Part shown: positions 32,660 through 45,300 of the stretch, one piece after another
Layout of the letters: every line of letters begins with the position of its first letter
How positions within the stretch are numbered: the first letter of the stretch is position 1
DNA from: Pseudovirgaria hyperparasitica
Lineage: Eukaryota > Ascomycota > Dothideomycetes > Acrospermales > Acrospermaceae
DNA length: 64,000 nucleotides
NCBI RefSeq assembly: GCF_010093815.1
Contig: NW_022985554.1
Coordinates: forward strand, 1,617,642-1,681,641
Direction: 5' to 3'
Made by a program: the position numbers and the translations under genes
Notes under the pieces: generated by a model
What the model was told of the DNA's origin: nothing
What the model saw: only the letters and a program-made list of their open reading frames with translations
Databases searched by the model: none

Positions 32660-35646
32660 ATGTTGCCAGCTGAGTCCAATAGTCTAAGCATAGCCACGAG
32701 CGCACAGGATGCCATAAAGCATGATTGGACAGAAGACCTTCCGCAGACGGATCACCTAAATCTATTCCGCGATACAGACTGGAGTCGCAATGGACTAGGA
32801 CCCCCTGCTAGCTGGGACGCGACTCTACAGCTCTTTACGAAATTTGTGTTTGCAGACTCCCGAGCAGCGTGTCTATGGTGGGGACCGGATGCTGTCGCCA
32901 TCTACAATGAAATGTTCGCGCCCTTGTGCTATGCGGTACATCCTACGCTAATGGGCTCGACTTATGCCGAATGCTTTCCGGAGCTATGGCCGTTGATTCG
33001 TCTCATGTTCGAAGAGAGCAGAAAGACTGGCGTTGGGCAGAATGTCACTCCGGACGCGCCACTCCTCGTTGAGCGCCACGGATGGAAGGAAGAAGCTTTC
33101 TTCTCTGGCTCTTTCGTTCCCATAGGCCCCTCTCATCAGCCGCTAGGTTTTTAGTAAGCTGGTATTGTGAGAAACATCTGGCTGAAGACTAACAGGTGCC
33201 CCTAGCAACTCAGTGTTCGAGGTCACAAGTGAGAAACTTGCTGACCGTCGCACATCCATGCTGAATAGGTTAGCTGCCGTACCTTCACAAGCTTCAGGTG
33301 CTGTGATTGCCCATATCCTGGATACTCTTGCTACAAATCCAAACGATATAACTATGGCCCTACTGTATGAACTCAAGGATGAGACCGAAGTAACCACGCT
33401 ACAATTGCATGGACAAATTGGCCTACCTGAGGGACATGGACTGCGTGTTGACTGCGCAGATCTCAGAAGTAGCCAGGGCCTGATCCCTGATCTGCGACAT
33501 GCCGGCTCAGAAGCGATCTTTATAGATCATGATGATCGATTTACCTCTGTTTCCTGGAAAGGCTGGGAAGTGCCTTCTAAGAAAATCGCCATTCTACCTA
33601 TTGCAACTCTCGACTGTGCTTTTGGCTACCTCGTGGTCGGCATGAATCCATACCGTCCATTTGACGAAACGTGTCGTCGTTTCGCCCAAGATCTCAATCA
33701 CATGGTTTCGTCCATCGTCTCTGCAGCCATGACCTATGAACTGGCGGAGTATCAACGGGAACGACTTGTATCAGATCTTGCATTTTCTGATATGAAAGTC
33801 CGTCATCTCGTCGAGCACGCAACGGTGGGTATGTGTAATGTTTCTGTAGATGGGAAGATGCTTTGGGCCAATGACCATTATTACAATCTTGCAGGTAGGA
33901 GTGCGGAACAACACGTCAATAACTACTCCTTCTATGATGCCTACCTGGAAGAAGACATCTCCAAAGTGGAAGAAATCTGGAATGAACTTGTGGCGGGGAA
34001 TGTTCACAACAACATCGAGTTACGCCTAAAACGACAGTACATTTCCCCGAACGGAGAGGAGCTACCAGCTACGATCCAGGTTCTCGCATTTCCTTATCGT
34101 GATCCAGGTTCCGGCCATGTGAAGTCGGTCATGGCGTGTACTACCGACATATCGCGATTGAAATGGGCCGAGGCCTTCCATGCCCGTTCAGCAGCAGAGG
34201 CCAAAGAGGAGAAGAAGCAGCAGGAGGCCTTCATCGATATTGTGTCGCACGAGATGAGAAACCCACTGAGTGCTATTGTACACTGTGCAGATGCTATTGT
34301 TGCCGTGTTGGATGCGTGTAAAGACACCGATGTACCAATCAAACATCTCGAAAGTCTGGTCGAGAATGCGCAAAGTGCCACCATCATCTTACAATGTGCT
34401 AAGCATCAGAAACGCATATTGGACGATGTTCTTACGCTCAGTAAATTGGACTCAATATTGCTGTCTATTACGCCTTCGTCAGTCGAGCCCTCGCAGATGA
34501 TACATTCCGTCATAGACATGTTCAAGATGGAGCTGGAAAGCACCAATATTAACTACACAGTTAATGCAGATCCATCTATAATCGACCTCTCCCTAGATTC
34601 AGTGTACCTGGACGCCTCTCGAGTCACCCAGATACTCATCAACTTACTGACGAATGCGATGAAGTTTGTGAAATGCTCAAAGCAGCCGTCAGTAACCATC
34701 AGATATGGTGCTTGCGTGTCCAATCCACAGGATTTCTTTGCCGAGAACTTTTTCTGGGCTGACAGCCAGTCCTGTGATAACGTGACGAATGATTCAGAAT
34801 GGGGCTTGGGAGAGAATGTCTACCTCACGTTCCTTGTTCAGGACTCTGGTATAGGTCTCAACTACAACGATATCTCAAAAATCTTCGGCCGCTTCTCACA
34901 GGCTAGTCTCAAGACCCATGTCACATATGGAGGGAGTGGACTCGGTCTTTACATTTCCAAGCAGCTGGCCGAGAAACAAGGCGGCAAAATCGGAGTGACC
35001 TCTGTGCCGGGTCAGGGCTCGACGTTTGGATTCTATGTCAAAGGACGACGGAGTGAAAAGCAATTATTGCTCCCGACAGCACCGAAACCCATCACGAATG
35101 GGACAAAGGAGCGATTGTCTCGAGAGCTGCGTGTCTTGCTGGTAGAAGACAATCTGATCAACCAACAAGTTCTCAGTAAGCAGCTGAGACGGTCCGGATT
35201 CATTGTTGATGTCGCCAACCACGGCCTCGAGGCGCTCGAAGTTCTGGAGAAGAGCACGTTTGACGTTGTGCTCATGGACTCCGAGGTCAGTAATAGAGCC
35301 CGTGTATCTGATCATACATATGCTTATTCGACATTACAGATGCCTGTCATGGATGGCCTCACTGCCACACGCGCAATACGGAAGAAGGAGCGAGAGGGTC
35401 AAGGCCTTCTCGGTGAGGCAGCGACAACAAGATATCGAGCTGGCGGACGCCTACCTATCTTCACGGTGACGGCAAACGTTAGAAACGAACAGATCACAGC
35501 GGCACTTGCTGCGGGCTCGGTCTGTCAACATTCGTCAAATTCACAGTCATGTCTCGCTGACCACAGTTTAGGATGCCGTTGTTCAAAAGCCCTTCAAGGT
35601 CATTGATCTGATTGAGAAGATGAAAGCACTGGCCACTGCAGGCTGA
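32660..35646 (+). CDS. Hybrid sensor histidine kinase
   Basis: Four exons, 32660-33153, 33206-35285, 35340-35519 and 35572-35646, with introns of 52, 54 and 52 nt, giving 942 aa. In order there is an N-terminal PAS-like region (LGPPASWDATLQLF, ~45-160), a GAF-like segment (~185-340), a PAS domain (VRHLVEHATVGMCNVSVDGK, ~365-480), a HisKA domain with phosphate-accepting His513 in SHEMRNPLS, an HATPase with N-box NLLTNAMKF, G1 DSGIGL and G2 GGSGLGL, and a receiver domain with VEDN, Asp856 in LMDSEMPVMDG and the KPF lysine. The last two introns interrupt the receiver, and the spliced product restores the DSEMPVMDG and AAGSDAVVQKPFK segments. It would autophosphorylate and relay to an Hpt protein. 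No transmembrane helix is seen, so it is likely cytosolic. The signal is unknown. Confidence 0.92.
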
Positions 35647-36949
35647 TTCGATTGACCTCCACATTCAGACTGTCGCCATTCATGTCGGTGCTGAGCCTCG
35701 CAGTCCTAGCCACTATGGCTGCATTTATATTCCGGTCTCGACTGCGTCTCCATACCAACAGCTACGCATCTGACCATGATACATGATATCTCTGGCCGCA
35801 AACAGCTGCTCAATACAAATACGACCGTCGCGGGAAAGCCACTGCGCCTTTCAGTCTCTTAAGGGGAACAAGAGACCGTCGTAGCCTTCGCTGTTCACCC
35901 GCCAAATCGGCGCGAGGTGCGGTACATGATATCATAGGTCTCTGTGAGACACTCATGGATGACAACAACCTCTCGCTAGGGAGCCATGTAATGGGCTACA
36001 CACATCAATCTGCGGCTGTGAAGCCCCGCCTCGGGCCATAACAATGGAAGCAGATCACTGATAGGGATATTCGATGTAAAGTAACGTCCAATAGGAACAT
36101 TTGCTGGTACTTACAGCTCAACAACGTATGAAACTGGTTCTACACTGCACATTCGCTGAGCGTACTTATGTTCCATCTCGCTGGACAATCTTCGTTGTTT
36201 CTCATTGAGCGTCCCTTCCATGCCATTTTCACGGTCGACCTCGTGTATTGTATGACGCTGTCTACTGCTCTGTCGAACGAGGTTCACAATCACCAGCTCT
36301 CTCATCACCAGTGCGTTCGGTTTGCGGGATTAGTTGCTATTTGCTGTTTGCGGGCTAATCTTAGCCCGTTATTCATGTTGAGGACTAATAACTCTAGACA
36401 CATTCACATGTCGTGTGGCCTTTTCGTTGTTCCGTGAGTCGTGATAATCCATTGTTAAAAAGCAACAGTCGAAGCGGCCGGAAAACACCATTATCGTTGG
36501 GCTTCACAGAGAGATTGATTGACGAGTCCTTGGTTGCTGAGCATAATGAACGCAGCTGTCAAGTGCTCTAGACTTGCATTACTCGTAACATTTGCGCGAT
36601 GTGTGGCGGGCTTTTCGAAAGTGAGTGAACCTAGGAGGCTCTCAGTAGTCCATGTCAAGTAAGCGACGCTATGATAGGGGCTTGATGAATCGTGCCTGGA
36701 TTACAAGGCAACGATACACGATTACGCCGACGCCGACGTCCGACGTATCGTGCGAAAACGGCGGTTGGCAGCGTCATGCTTACAATTCTGAATTAATCAG
36801 CGCGGAAGCCGGTCAAACAAACAGAGTGCGAAATGGCCTTCACTCAAGTATATAAAATCAGCAACAAATGATACAGATAGATCAATAAGGGACATCAAAG
36901 ACACACCTCACCACTGCTTGATACTTCTAGAAGCTCAAAAAAGTTCGAC
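35647..36949. other. Intergenic, nothing recognised
   Basis: Ordinary sequence between the histidine kinase and the FAD monooxygenase. The only motif I would name is the TATA box listed next. Confidence 0.55.
36849..36857 (+). promoter_or_regulatory. TATA box of the FAD monooxygenase gene
   Basis: TATATAAAA lies 93 bases before the ATG at 36950, a plausible core-promoter position for a regulated gene. Confidence 0.5.
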
Positions 36950-38203
36950 ATGGCTGCTCAGAAGCCTGTTTTGATAGCTGGAGCAGGCTTGGCGTCCCTA
37001 CTCTTCGCCCGCTCGCTTCTTCGTTCCCGGATCCCCTTCATTATCTTCGAGCGTGACCAATCCATTGCGTTTCGCGCGCAAGGCTACCGCCTCCGTCTTT
37101 CGACCGAGGGTCTCGATGCCATAGAAGAGGTCCTGGGCCCCGAGCCCAACGGCTTCCCGAAGTTCTGGGATCGCTGCGGTAAGACGGGCGGCTCGAAGGG
37201 GTTTGCTGGTCTGAATGCCGTAACCGGAGAGGAATTGGAAGAAAGCACCGGGCCATCTCCGCCGGCGCCGGAGCCTGCGAAAGATGCACCGAAAGCGACA
37301 CCAACGCAGCCTGGGAAGGAGATGTTGTTCAGCAGGGAAGGCAAGACGATAGGCATTTCGAGAGGGGATATGCGGGCGCTCTTTCTCGAGGGCTGCGAAG
37401 ATCATGTCAGGTGGGGCCATCATGTTACAGGGTATGAGTCGAGTCCGAACGGTGTCTGGGCGATCTTCAGAGACGGCAGTAAATCTGAAGAAGGAGATCT
37501 GCTCGTTGGCGGGGAAGGCATCTACTCGAAAGTGGCGAAACAAGTCTCGAACGGCAAGCTGAAGACATACGACACCGGCGCACGCGGCATCCACGGCCAA
37601 GCACCGACGACAGCGTTCAAAGCATTAGGAGAAGGTGTATGGCGGATCCTGGACGATACCCGCTCCGACGGAAAAGTTTTTGCCATCACAAACGTCCGGC
37701 CAGACGACATGGACGATCCGGACATCCAGTTTGGCTGGACCATGGGTGGCCAACCGGGGGTGATTGCACCTCCGAACAACGACTTCTCAATCATCGGCAA
37801 GGAAGCTGCGGACATTGCGAAATCCTTGACTGCAAACTGGCATCCGCGCATCAAGCCGCTCTTTGATCAGATGGATGAGAAGAACGCTGCGTTCTGGAAG
37901 ATTACCTGTTCGACTCCCTCAGGGGTGCCTGAATGGCCTAACGATCCACGCGTGACTGTCATCGGAGACGCGGTCCACTCCATGACTCCTGCGGGGGGCA
38001 TTGGGGCAAATACAGCTGTCCGCGATTCTGCTCTACTTGGAAGGCTTTTGGCTGAGGCTGGTGGCTGGAAAGAAGGCATCACGGCTGCGTATGAGAAGGA
38101 AATGAGAGTCTATGGCAGTGAAGCAGTGGCTCATAGTTACGGCATGGCGAAAGGTCAGTTTGGAGTAACTATAGACGAAGACACCTCGCCTACTGTCGGA
38201 TAA
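36950..38203 (+). CDS. FAD-dependent aromatic-ring-type monooxygenase
   Basis: Single exon, 417 aa. The N-terminal FAD-binding fold reads PVLIAGAGLASLLFARSL (GAGLAS at 11-16, where the last Gly of GxGxxG is Ser), then the ribose-binding acid in FIIFERD. The second FAD motif VTVIGDAVHSMTPAGGIGANTAVRDS has Gly339-Asp340. This places it with the PHBH-like group that includes salicylate hydroxylase and fungal secondary-metabolite oxygenases. There is no signal peptide or membrane segment. It stands alone, with no synthase or transporter nearby, so I infer a catabolic or detoxifying role rather than a biosynthetic cluster. The substrate is unknown. A Pro/Ala-rich loop at about 100-123 is an insertion relative to minimal family members. 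Confidence 0.85.
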   Translation: MAAQKPVLIAGAGLASLLFARSLLRSRIPFIIFERDQSIAFRAQGYRLRLSTEGLDAIEEVLGPEPNGFPKFWDRCGKTGGSKGFAGLNAVTGEELEESTGPSPPAPEPAKDAPKATPTQPGKEMLFSREGKTIGISRGDMRALFLEGCEDHVRWGHHVTGYESSPNGVWAIFRDGSKSEEGDLLVGGEGIYSKVAKQVSNGKLKTYDTGARGIHGQAPTTAFKALGEGVWRILDDTRSDGKVFAITNVRPDDMDDPDIQFGWTMGGQPGVIAPPNNDFSIIGKEAADIAKSLTANWHPRIKPLFDQMDEKNAAFWKITCSTPSGVPEWPNDPRVTVIGDAVHSMTPAGGIGANTAVRDSALLGRLLAEAGGWKEGITAAYEKEMRVYGSEAVAHSYGMAKGQFGVTIDEDTSPTVG

Positions 38204-39688
38204 GCATTTTTACCAGAAATATATCATAGACGTTCGAAAGCATAATCATATGGGTTTTCGGAGTTATGCACATGGCCAATTCTACTTGAAACTCTCTAAC
38301 AATGGAGCTGCACACAACGGTCTATACTCGCACTCGTCAATCTGGTGAGCACACCCGAGATTGTGATACATATAGGCGAAACATGTTTCCTGTAGCTCTT
38401 CCACTAGCAATTGAGTGACCGATTTCATGTGCTTAAAGGGGTTCCATCAGTGCAAAATATACTGGGGTCCTCAACAGCTTGACTGCCAATTTATATCTTA
38501 ACGTAGGAGGACCTGCCATTTGCCCTAGGTCGTGCCAGCATTAACCTTTGGATGATGTGAATGTTTGATATAGGGCACATGAAGCTAGATGTAGGCGCCA
38601 TCAGTCACTGTTCGGACATGCTGCAGCACAGGCAGCCTGTTCCGAACGTTATGGTGCGCCTGAGAAACCGGATTGTATTCGATGAGGACTTCGCAATGCT
38701 CTACAGTGTCATCAGAATCTTCACAGGAACGCGCTTCACATACGTTGGGCGATGATAGTCTGTCTGTGTACGTGAGTGTCAGATCTCGAGGACTCAGACA
38801 CGTTCTCTGGAATCCTTCTGCTGGCAATTGATATGCCTCATATTTGACCACTTACAATCGAAATCGGTGAGGATGGAAACATAGAAGGAGTCTGTGTGCT
38901 GCGTTGTAGGAATGGATGGTCTATCAGAATATTGAGATTTATGGCTGATTCTCGAATACAGACTAACAAGTCTCCAGTTGAAAATACGCCTGTTGCAAGG
39001 TCACAAATTTAAGAATAATGACAAAGACGGGAATGTTGATTTCGCCAGGCACAAGAGTATACCCGATCTTCCACTCCGTAGACTCGCTGCCAATGAGTCT
39101 GTGCAGTCGACAGAAGGCTGTAGGCAGATACTCTGGATCTTCTGGCCCCTGAGCAATTATCATGAACCTTCACGACTTGATTCCGGCCTATAGTGGTATT
39201 CATGCAAGCTTGCAGTAGGCCAACCATCAATATCATGGCTTCATCTAACGTCAGTAAATTGCTGTAGTTGAAACCCGCCAGGGCCTGCAAAGCTCGATAG
39301 CTTTGCTCGTGGGTAGAACTTTAATCTACTTCTATCCCATCGATGAACAGGATCACAGCACCAAGAGAGGCGGGATGGTCGTTTGGGTTGCAGTATTGAG
39401 CTGCTCTGACAGGAAAGCGAGATCCTAATACACGCGTATCTACCAAGGCTAAGGTCGGGTCGACATTTGACGGAAAAGAAAGTACAATGTGGTATTCAGC
39501 AGCATTGTATTTAATGTCAGATCCTTCATCTTGGAGGTGTGGATCACCAACGCATATCCACTCCCAGGCCAGATGTTTGAAAATACGTTCCTTTCAATAG
39601 AGGTTTCTGGCATTGACCTTACGGGCTCTGTGAAACCCACGACATTTATTTATATGGCACAGTTTGTACGTACTATGCCCTATTCATT
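38204..39688. other. Intergenic, possible unrecognised minus-strand gene or relic
   Basis: No gene is assigned. Overlapping minus frames at 39290-38963 and a further one at 38851-38585 have fairly protein-like composition but need frame changes and have no motif I recognise. See the finding. Confidence 0.4.
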
Positions 39689-42027
39689 TTACGCGACCTC
39701 CTCAGTCTCATCAATGATCTCCTCCACAACCTCTTCAATTTCCTCGCCCTTCCGTTCCTCTTCCTGCTCCTTCTTTTCTTCTTCCGAATGGTCAATACCC
39801 ATATCCTCTTCATCCTCGCGTACCTCCTCGATAGCTCGCTCGCGCCATGCAAGCCACTCCTCAAGCTGCCTCCTACGCGCCTCAACCACAGCACGATTCG
39901 CTGTGTTCTTCTTAGCCAGATCCTGCTCGTCGAATATTCGGCTGTAATTGCGCAGATTGCGGCGAATCTCGGATTGTTCTTCCTTGGAAAGAAGTGTTGC
40001 AGGGCGTGGGCGCCAGAGAAATTGCTTGAAACGCTCGACAGGCTCTTCCCGGAGAAGAGTTCCTTTGAAATCGTAAATGTGATAACCGTTTTCCATCTGC
40101 ACGACAGTCAGTGAGATTTGGATTATGATTGACTTCAATTTCACTTACACCATGTCGGAATGCTGATGCTACGGTGGCTACGTATCTGCCAGTTGGATCC
40201 CACTCAACATCAGTAACACCATAATGATCACCAGTGTTCATGAGTTGAAGACTACACATCAAATCCTTATCACTGTCTTTATCCTTCTCTTCTTTGGACT
40301 TCTCGAAGCTCAAATCCCAGAAATCGAGATCGAAACTCTGCTGGGATTGGAGAGTGGCTACAACGACGAAACGACCCTTGGGCGACCAGAAAATGGCATT
40401 GCTATTTTTCTTGTCGACCGTTCGTACATGGTGAAAGTTGCCGGGAATACCACTCTTTGTTCGCTCAGGAGCGAAGAAAGAGACTGAGGTCTTAGGTGGA
40501 ACAGCCACACCTGCGGCGGGTATTTCGCCCGTTGTAATCAGCACGAAGCGGTTGCCTTTTGGTTCCCAGGCAAAGTTGATCACAGTTTCTTTGATGGCCT
40601 CAACGACCTCGACTGGGACGCCTTTCTCGCGGACGCGAAAGATTTCAAGGTTAGTGGCGAGCGACTTCTTTGACTTTGAATGACGATCAACTTTTACACA
40701 CACGTACGCGGCTTCAGATTGCCAATGAAGTTTGGCGTCTGAAACATTGAACAGATTTCTCGTGCGTACAACCTCTTTCGATGGAACGCTCATCAGGCCA
40801 ACTTTTGCAGGATTAGAGCCTAACTCAGGTGTCCAGTAGCAGAAAAGCTGTTCATATGTCTTGACACCATCGCGGCGAGGAAGGGCAGGAGCCCACTCAA
40901 AGTCCATGACGCCTTCAATCTTGATGCTGGTCTTCTCAAGAAGATTCATCCGTGGGGTCTCATAAACTGATATCGATTGCCCTTGCGTCATTCGAGCGAC
41001 ATACTTGTCGTCCGAGGACCATTTGAAGGTTGGCCATTGCATCTTCTTCTTAATAGGTTGACCCGCATCGTCCATTTGCGAGCTTGGGACGTCAAGTGTG
41101 ACGAAAGAACGAAGAGGCTTCCCAGTGGCAATGTCCCAGATGATATAGTTCTTGCCATCCTCCTCAAGTGAAAGAGTTGGGACCGGGTGGTTCTCATCAA
41201 CTTGTAGCGGGCGATGGGACCAAGTAACGAGGTACTTCTCGTTGGGAGAATAATCGACCAAGTTCACGCCAGGATGCGCGAACCGCTTCTGCCTGTGCCA
41301 AGATTTTCCACCCCAGAGCTGCACGCCTTGCCCGTGAAGCGAAGTGAGGTATGTTCCGAGTGGCGACCACTGCACGAAAAAATCTGTCCAGTGTTCGCGA
41401 TCGACGACGTTTTCCGGCGCGTCTTCTTTCTCATTCCAGAACACGCCCACTTTATCGCCGCGATACATGACCATCTGATCTCTACCGTCCACATCTCCGA
41501 GCCACGACCTTAGGTGCTCCTTCTGCTCAAAAGGTTGAATTGTGGGAGGAGTGTATTCATCCTCGATACGTCCTCCACCACCGTAGCGTTCAATATCTGT
41601 TAGCTTATTGACTGCCATATTGTGTCTCTTGTCGAGCGGGACACCGTGGCATTTCTTGACCGCGGCAGCTGCCTCTGCAGGAGACCCAAATTCAACAAAG
41701 GCGAATCTATAAAAGAGGAGTCAGTGCGCACGTTCACACTCGTAGAAATCTTCGAATAGTTGCGTACCCTTCAGTCATGCCCTCATCGTTTGTGGGCATG
41801 AAGAAACCATCCTCTCTTGGCTTCGCAGCCTCAGTGAGCTTGCGAATCACGTATTTTTGTAGCTTTGCTTTGCTGTCTTCTGGTACGCGCGGGAGACCAT
41901 CTAGCACGACGAAGGCGTCCAGACCCTCCTCAAGGCGCACTTCATATTGTTCTTGGAGATCTGAAAAGTCGATCTCGGATTCGTCAAAGTCATCGTCTAT
42001 AGGTAGATTGTCGTAAGAGGGCGCCAT
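39689..42027 (-). CDS. PRT1: Translation initiation factor eIF3 subunit b
   Basis: Three exons, 42027-41768, 41706-40149 and 40096-39689, with introns of 61 and 52 nt, giving 741 aa. The N-terminal RRM (~43-125) spans intron 1: [14 protein letters not shown], then [12 protein letters not shown] after splicing, ending in [12 protein letters not shown] nine-bladed WD-like propeller follows (~150-610), with family hallmarks [38 protein letters not shown] and [11 protein letters not shown]. The C-terminal exon gives [15 protein letters not shown] and a long basic-acidic helix ending in a Glu-rich tail. eIF3b is a core scaffold of eIF3 on the 40S subunit. The start MAPSYDNLP at 42027 is chosen over the upstream in-frame ATG at 42099 because it fits the conserved acidic N-terminus. 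Confidence 0.95.
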
Positions 42028-42331
42028 GACTGAAGTGTGTGAATATCGTGGAGACGTCGCGGGGTCGGCTGTGCGTGTGAATTTGGACTGCGCCGCCAAG
42101 AGTTCGGTATGCTAGGCGAAGCAACTCGTCACGTGATGGTATTACAGCAATCTTTTAGCCGTGCTGTTCAATAGATTGGAATGATAGTTTAAGCCATGTG
42201 AATTTTGTTTCGATAACACTTATTGATATATTATTGCTTTGTGACGTATTGGAGCTTGCGCCACAGACCAAATCACCCTGCCAGTACTTGTTTTGCGTCT
42301 GTGTTAGTGCCCCTGCGTCCTGCTAACAGCT
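42028..42331. other. Short intergenic gap
   Basis: About 300 bases between the synaptojanin-like stop and the eIF3b start on the same strand. Nothing is recognised. Confidence 0.5.
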
Positions 42332-45300
42332 TCATGAGGGTCTCAATACCTCCCATTCCTTCATTTCATCTTCTACGCTATCGTCCATCGGCCCCGCTGT
42401 CATCATACCTGTACCTTTCCTCCTGGGTGGTAAGGCCGGGCCGGTACGCTCCTCCGCACTCCCATTTTCCTTCCGTAAACGCTGAGGAGGTGACCTCGAG
42501 ATAACGTTGCTACTAGACCCTGATGTTGCACTCGTCACTGTCCTCCTAGGGGGCGGTAATGTAGGTGCTATTTTCTCGAATGACTCTGTCAATGGAGGCG
42601 TTGGGGAGCTGGATGAGCTGAAGGCAGCTGGCTTCTTCGGAACAGGTGGTGCTGGCTTGCGGGTTATGCTTGTGGAAGAGATGGATTGTGAAGAGGGCGA
42701 TCTAGCTTGCGCATATGGAGATTGTACGGATGCACGGGAGTCAGAACGTGCATCGCGGTTCGAAGGTGGTGTCGATACTTGATAATGGTGTGATGAGGTA
42801 TTCGAATTACGGGATGACGAGGCTAGGGCTTCAGTCGTATCGAATGGTGGTGGAATTTTGCGCGTTATTGACCTACTTGACATGTTGCTACGTGCTGATG
42901 CAGTAGTATTAGACCGGCGTGGCTTCGGTGGGTCGGGGTATGTATCGTATTTCCTAATGTCGACCCAATCTTGCTCGGAGGATGGAGTGAAAGGATTCGG
43001 CTTACGATTAGGGTTAGGAATCATATTTGGCTGAGGTGGTCGAACTTGAGAGCGGACAGGCTGGCCGTTATCTATCCACCATTTTCGACGGTCGGAGCTT
43101 GCTGGTGGAAGACCGGGCTCAATAGACTCATATCCTATAAGGTCCTCATCCGAGGTTTCATGCCCCCTATCATTCACCGTAGGATCACCAACGACGCCCC
43201 TCCGTTGTCTGTAGAGTCTGTTGCCGAGGTGATCCTTCTTCTTTTCATCGATAATGTTGATTGTGCAAAAGAATGTGGCATAGACGGGACGATGGTCGGA
43301 AAAGCGTAATGGGGCAGCATTGTAACTCGTTTGACGCAAATTGGTGCCTTTCGTCAAGATCCGGTCACACCACGCAGGTATGCGAGCCTTTTCTGAAGAG
43401 TCGTAGTAGTCTGTGCCCAAGTCGAACTTATATGTGGGATCAAATGTGATTCGGGCTTCATTGTAGTAGGGGAACGTTAGCCCCGCGACCATTTGTAGGT
43501 TCAGCTATATTTATTATTAGTCTCACAACATTTGGATTGAATCACAACTGCTCACCTGATCATTTGCATATAGTGTCTCAAGATCTCTAGCCTCTATGAG
43601 CCGACGAACCTTCTCGTTACTTAGGCCGATACGGTAGTTGAAATCTCCTAGCCAGATAACACTATCATGATCCTCTATCGAACGGTCGCGCTGGAATCGT
43701 AAGCCCTGAACAATAGTCTTGTAATCTCTATTACGCTCCTCGTAGTTCGCAAATCCAGCTGCAAGATGAGCCGTGACGAAGCATATCGAAGTATCCGCAA
43801 AGTCGACGCGTATTGCAACAGCACCTTTGTTACCTGCTATACCAGACATACCAGTTTTCTTGATACTCCCTTCCACATTCTTGATAAAGTTCAATATGCT
43901 CGCCTTCACGAAAATCGATAGAGAGGCTCCAACGAGCTGACCACCGCGAAGAAGTACGTATTCTTCTTGCCTATGAAGTCTAGCATGCTCATTCAAAGTA
44001 TTCTTGACTGCACTTTCCCAATTTTGCCGCCGCGCAGGGTCTGTCGACATGATCTGCTGTGGACTGAGCTCCACGATCTCTTGAAAGCCCACAGCCACGA
44101 TCTCAGCAGATTCTTGGGCTGCATCTATCTTGGGCAGTAACCAAGGAGAAAGATCATCTCGAAGGCCATTAGTCTTGCCGTTGAGATTGAAGGTCCCAGC
44201 CCAGATGCGGATTGTGTCTGATGATGTATATTCGGCAAACCGCCGCATCAGTTCCGTATTCACGAAGTCGTTGACCGGGTCATAAAGCGTGACAGGACTC
44301 TGACCAATGAGACGCCCTAGCAACATGTCAACAGTGTTTTGACGGCCCTTGTCTGCAAAATTGTTGATATATAGTCGTTGTGCGCTCTTCCTCGCATCCG
44401 CCAGTGCTCCAGCGAACGACATCTTCCCAGACCGGGTGAAAGAGGACTTCAAAGCCCCCGTGCCGGCATATATCTTCGAGAGTGCGTCTCCGTTGTCCGC
44501 CCACAGACTCCCATGTCTAGTCCAAAAGTCGTTGCTGGCTCTTTCGCTGCGATGTCCGAGGAAACTTAATAAAGCCATCTTACTGATGATCGTCTGGACT
44601 AGATTAGTCCGGTCCAAACAATCCAAACAGTTGGTTCGGAAGACACCTTCTTGTTGCAAGATAGTGACTGATCTTCGGATGACCTGATTCGCGGTTTCTA
44701 TGCTCCCTCTCAACCGATCCTCAACTTCCTCCGCCAGATAGTATGAGAAGCTGTCTGCTGAGTCCTGAATGTACCGTGAAATGTCACTCGCAGCTTCATA
44801 GCCCACCGGACCACGTGTCTCCGCGTGGAAGTCGTATTCAGTATGCTTCAGGAGGTCATGTTCGCGCGACTGCTTCCCATGGGTGTTGTTGAGAGGGCTT
44901 TGCTCGATATGATGAATATATCGTTGAGTTAAGTCAGTTTCTTGAGGCTTGTCAAAGCTTAGCAGATTTACGACATGTACTGCTCCATATGTGTGCTCCA
45001 GGTGCTCAAAGTGTCTGTCGAATGAAGGTTGCGTAGCTTCTTGGGAGCGGGTTATACTGATCTTCTGTTGGTTCGGGAGGAGTCCAGTGGCTTGCTCCCA
45101 GAATATTGGAACACTGCCCCGGATTTGAGTGTAGGAAAAACAGAGACCTGAGGGGGTACAGAACACAGTCTCGGTCTCTACGAAGTTGGCAACGTTGCCG
45201 TCGTCATCTATGCCTCGCGAGTTGAACCGTGTCCCAGCTCTCCGACATGAAAGTCTTGATATCAGTGTAAGTGTGGAAGGTAGGCCAGTGGTAGTATTCC

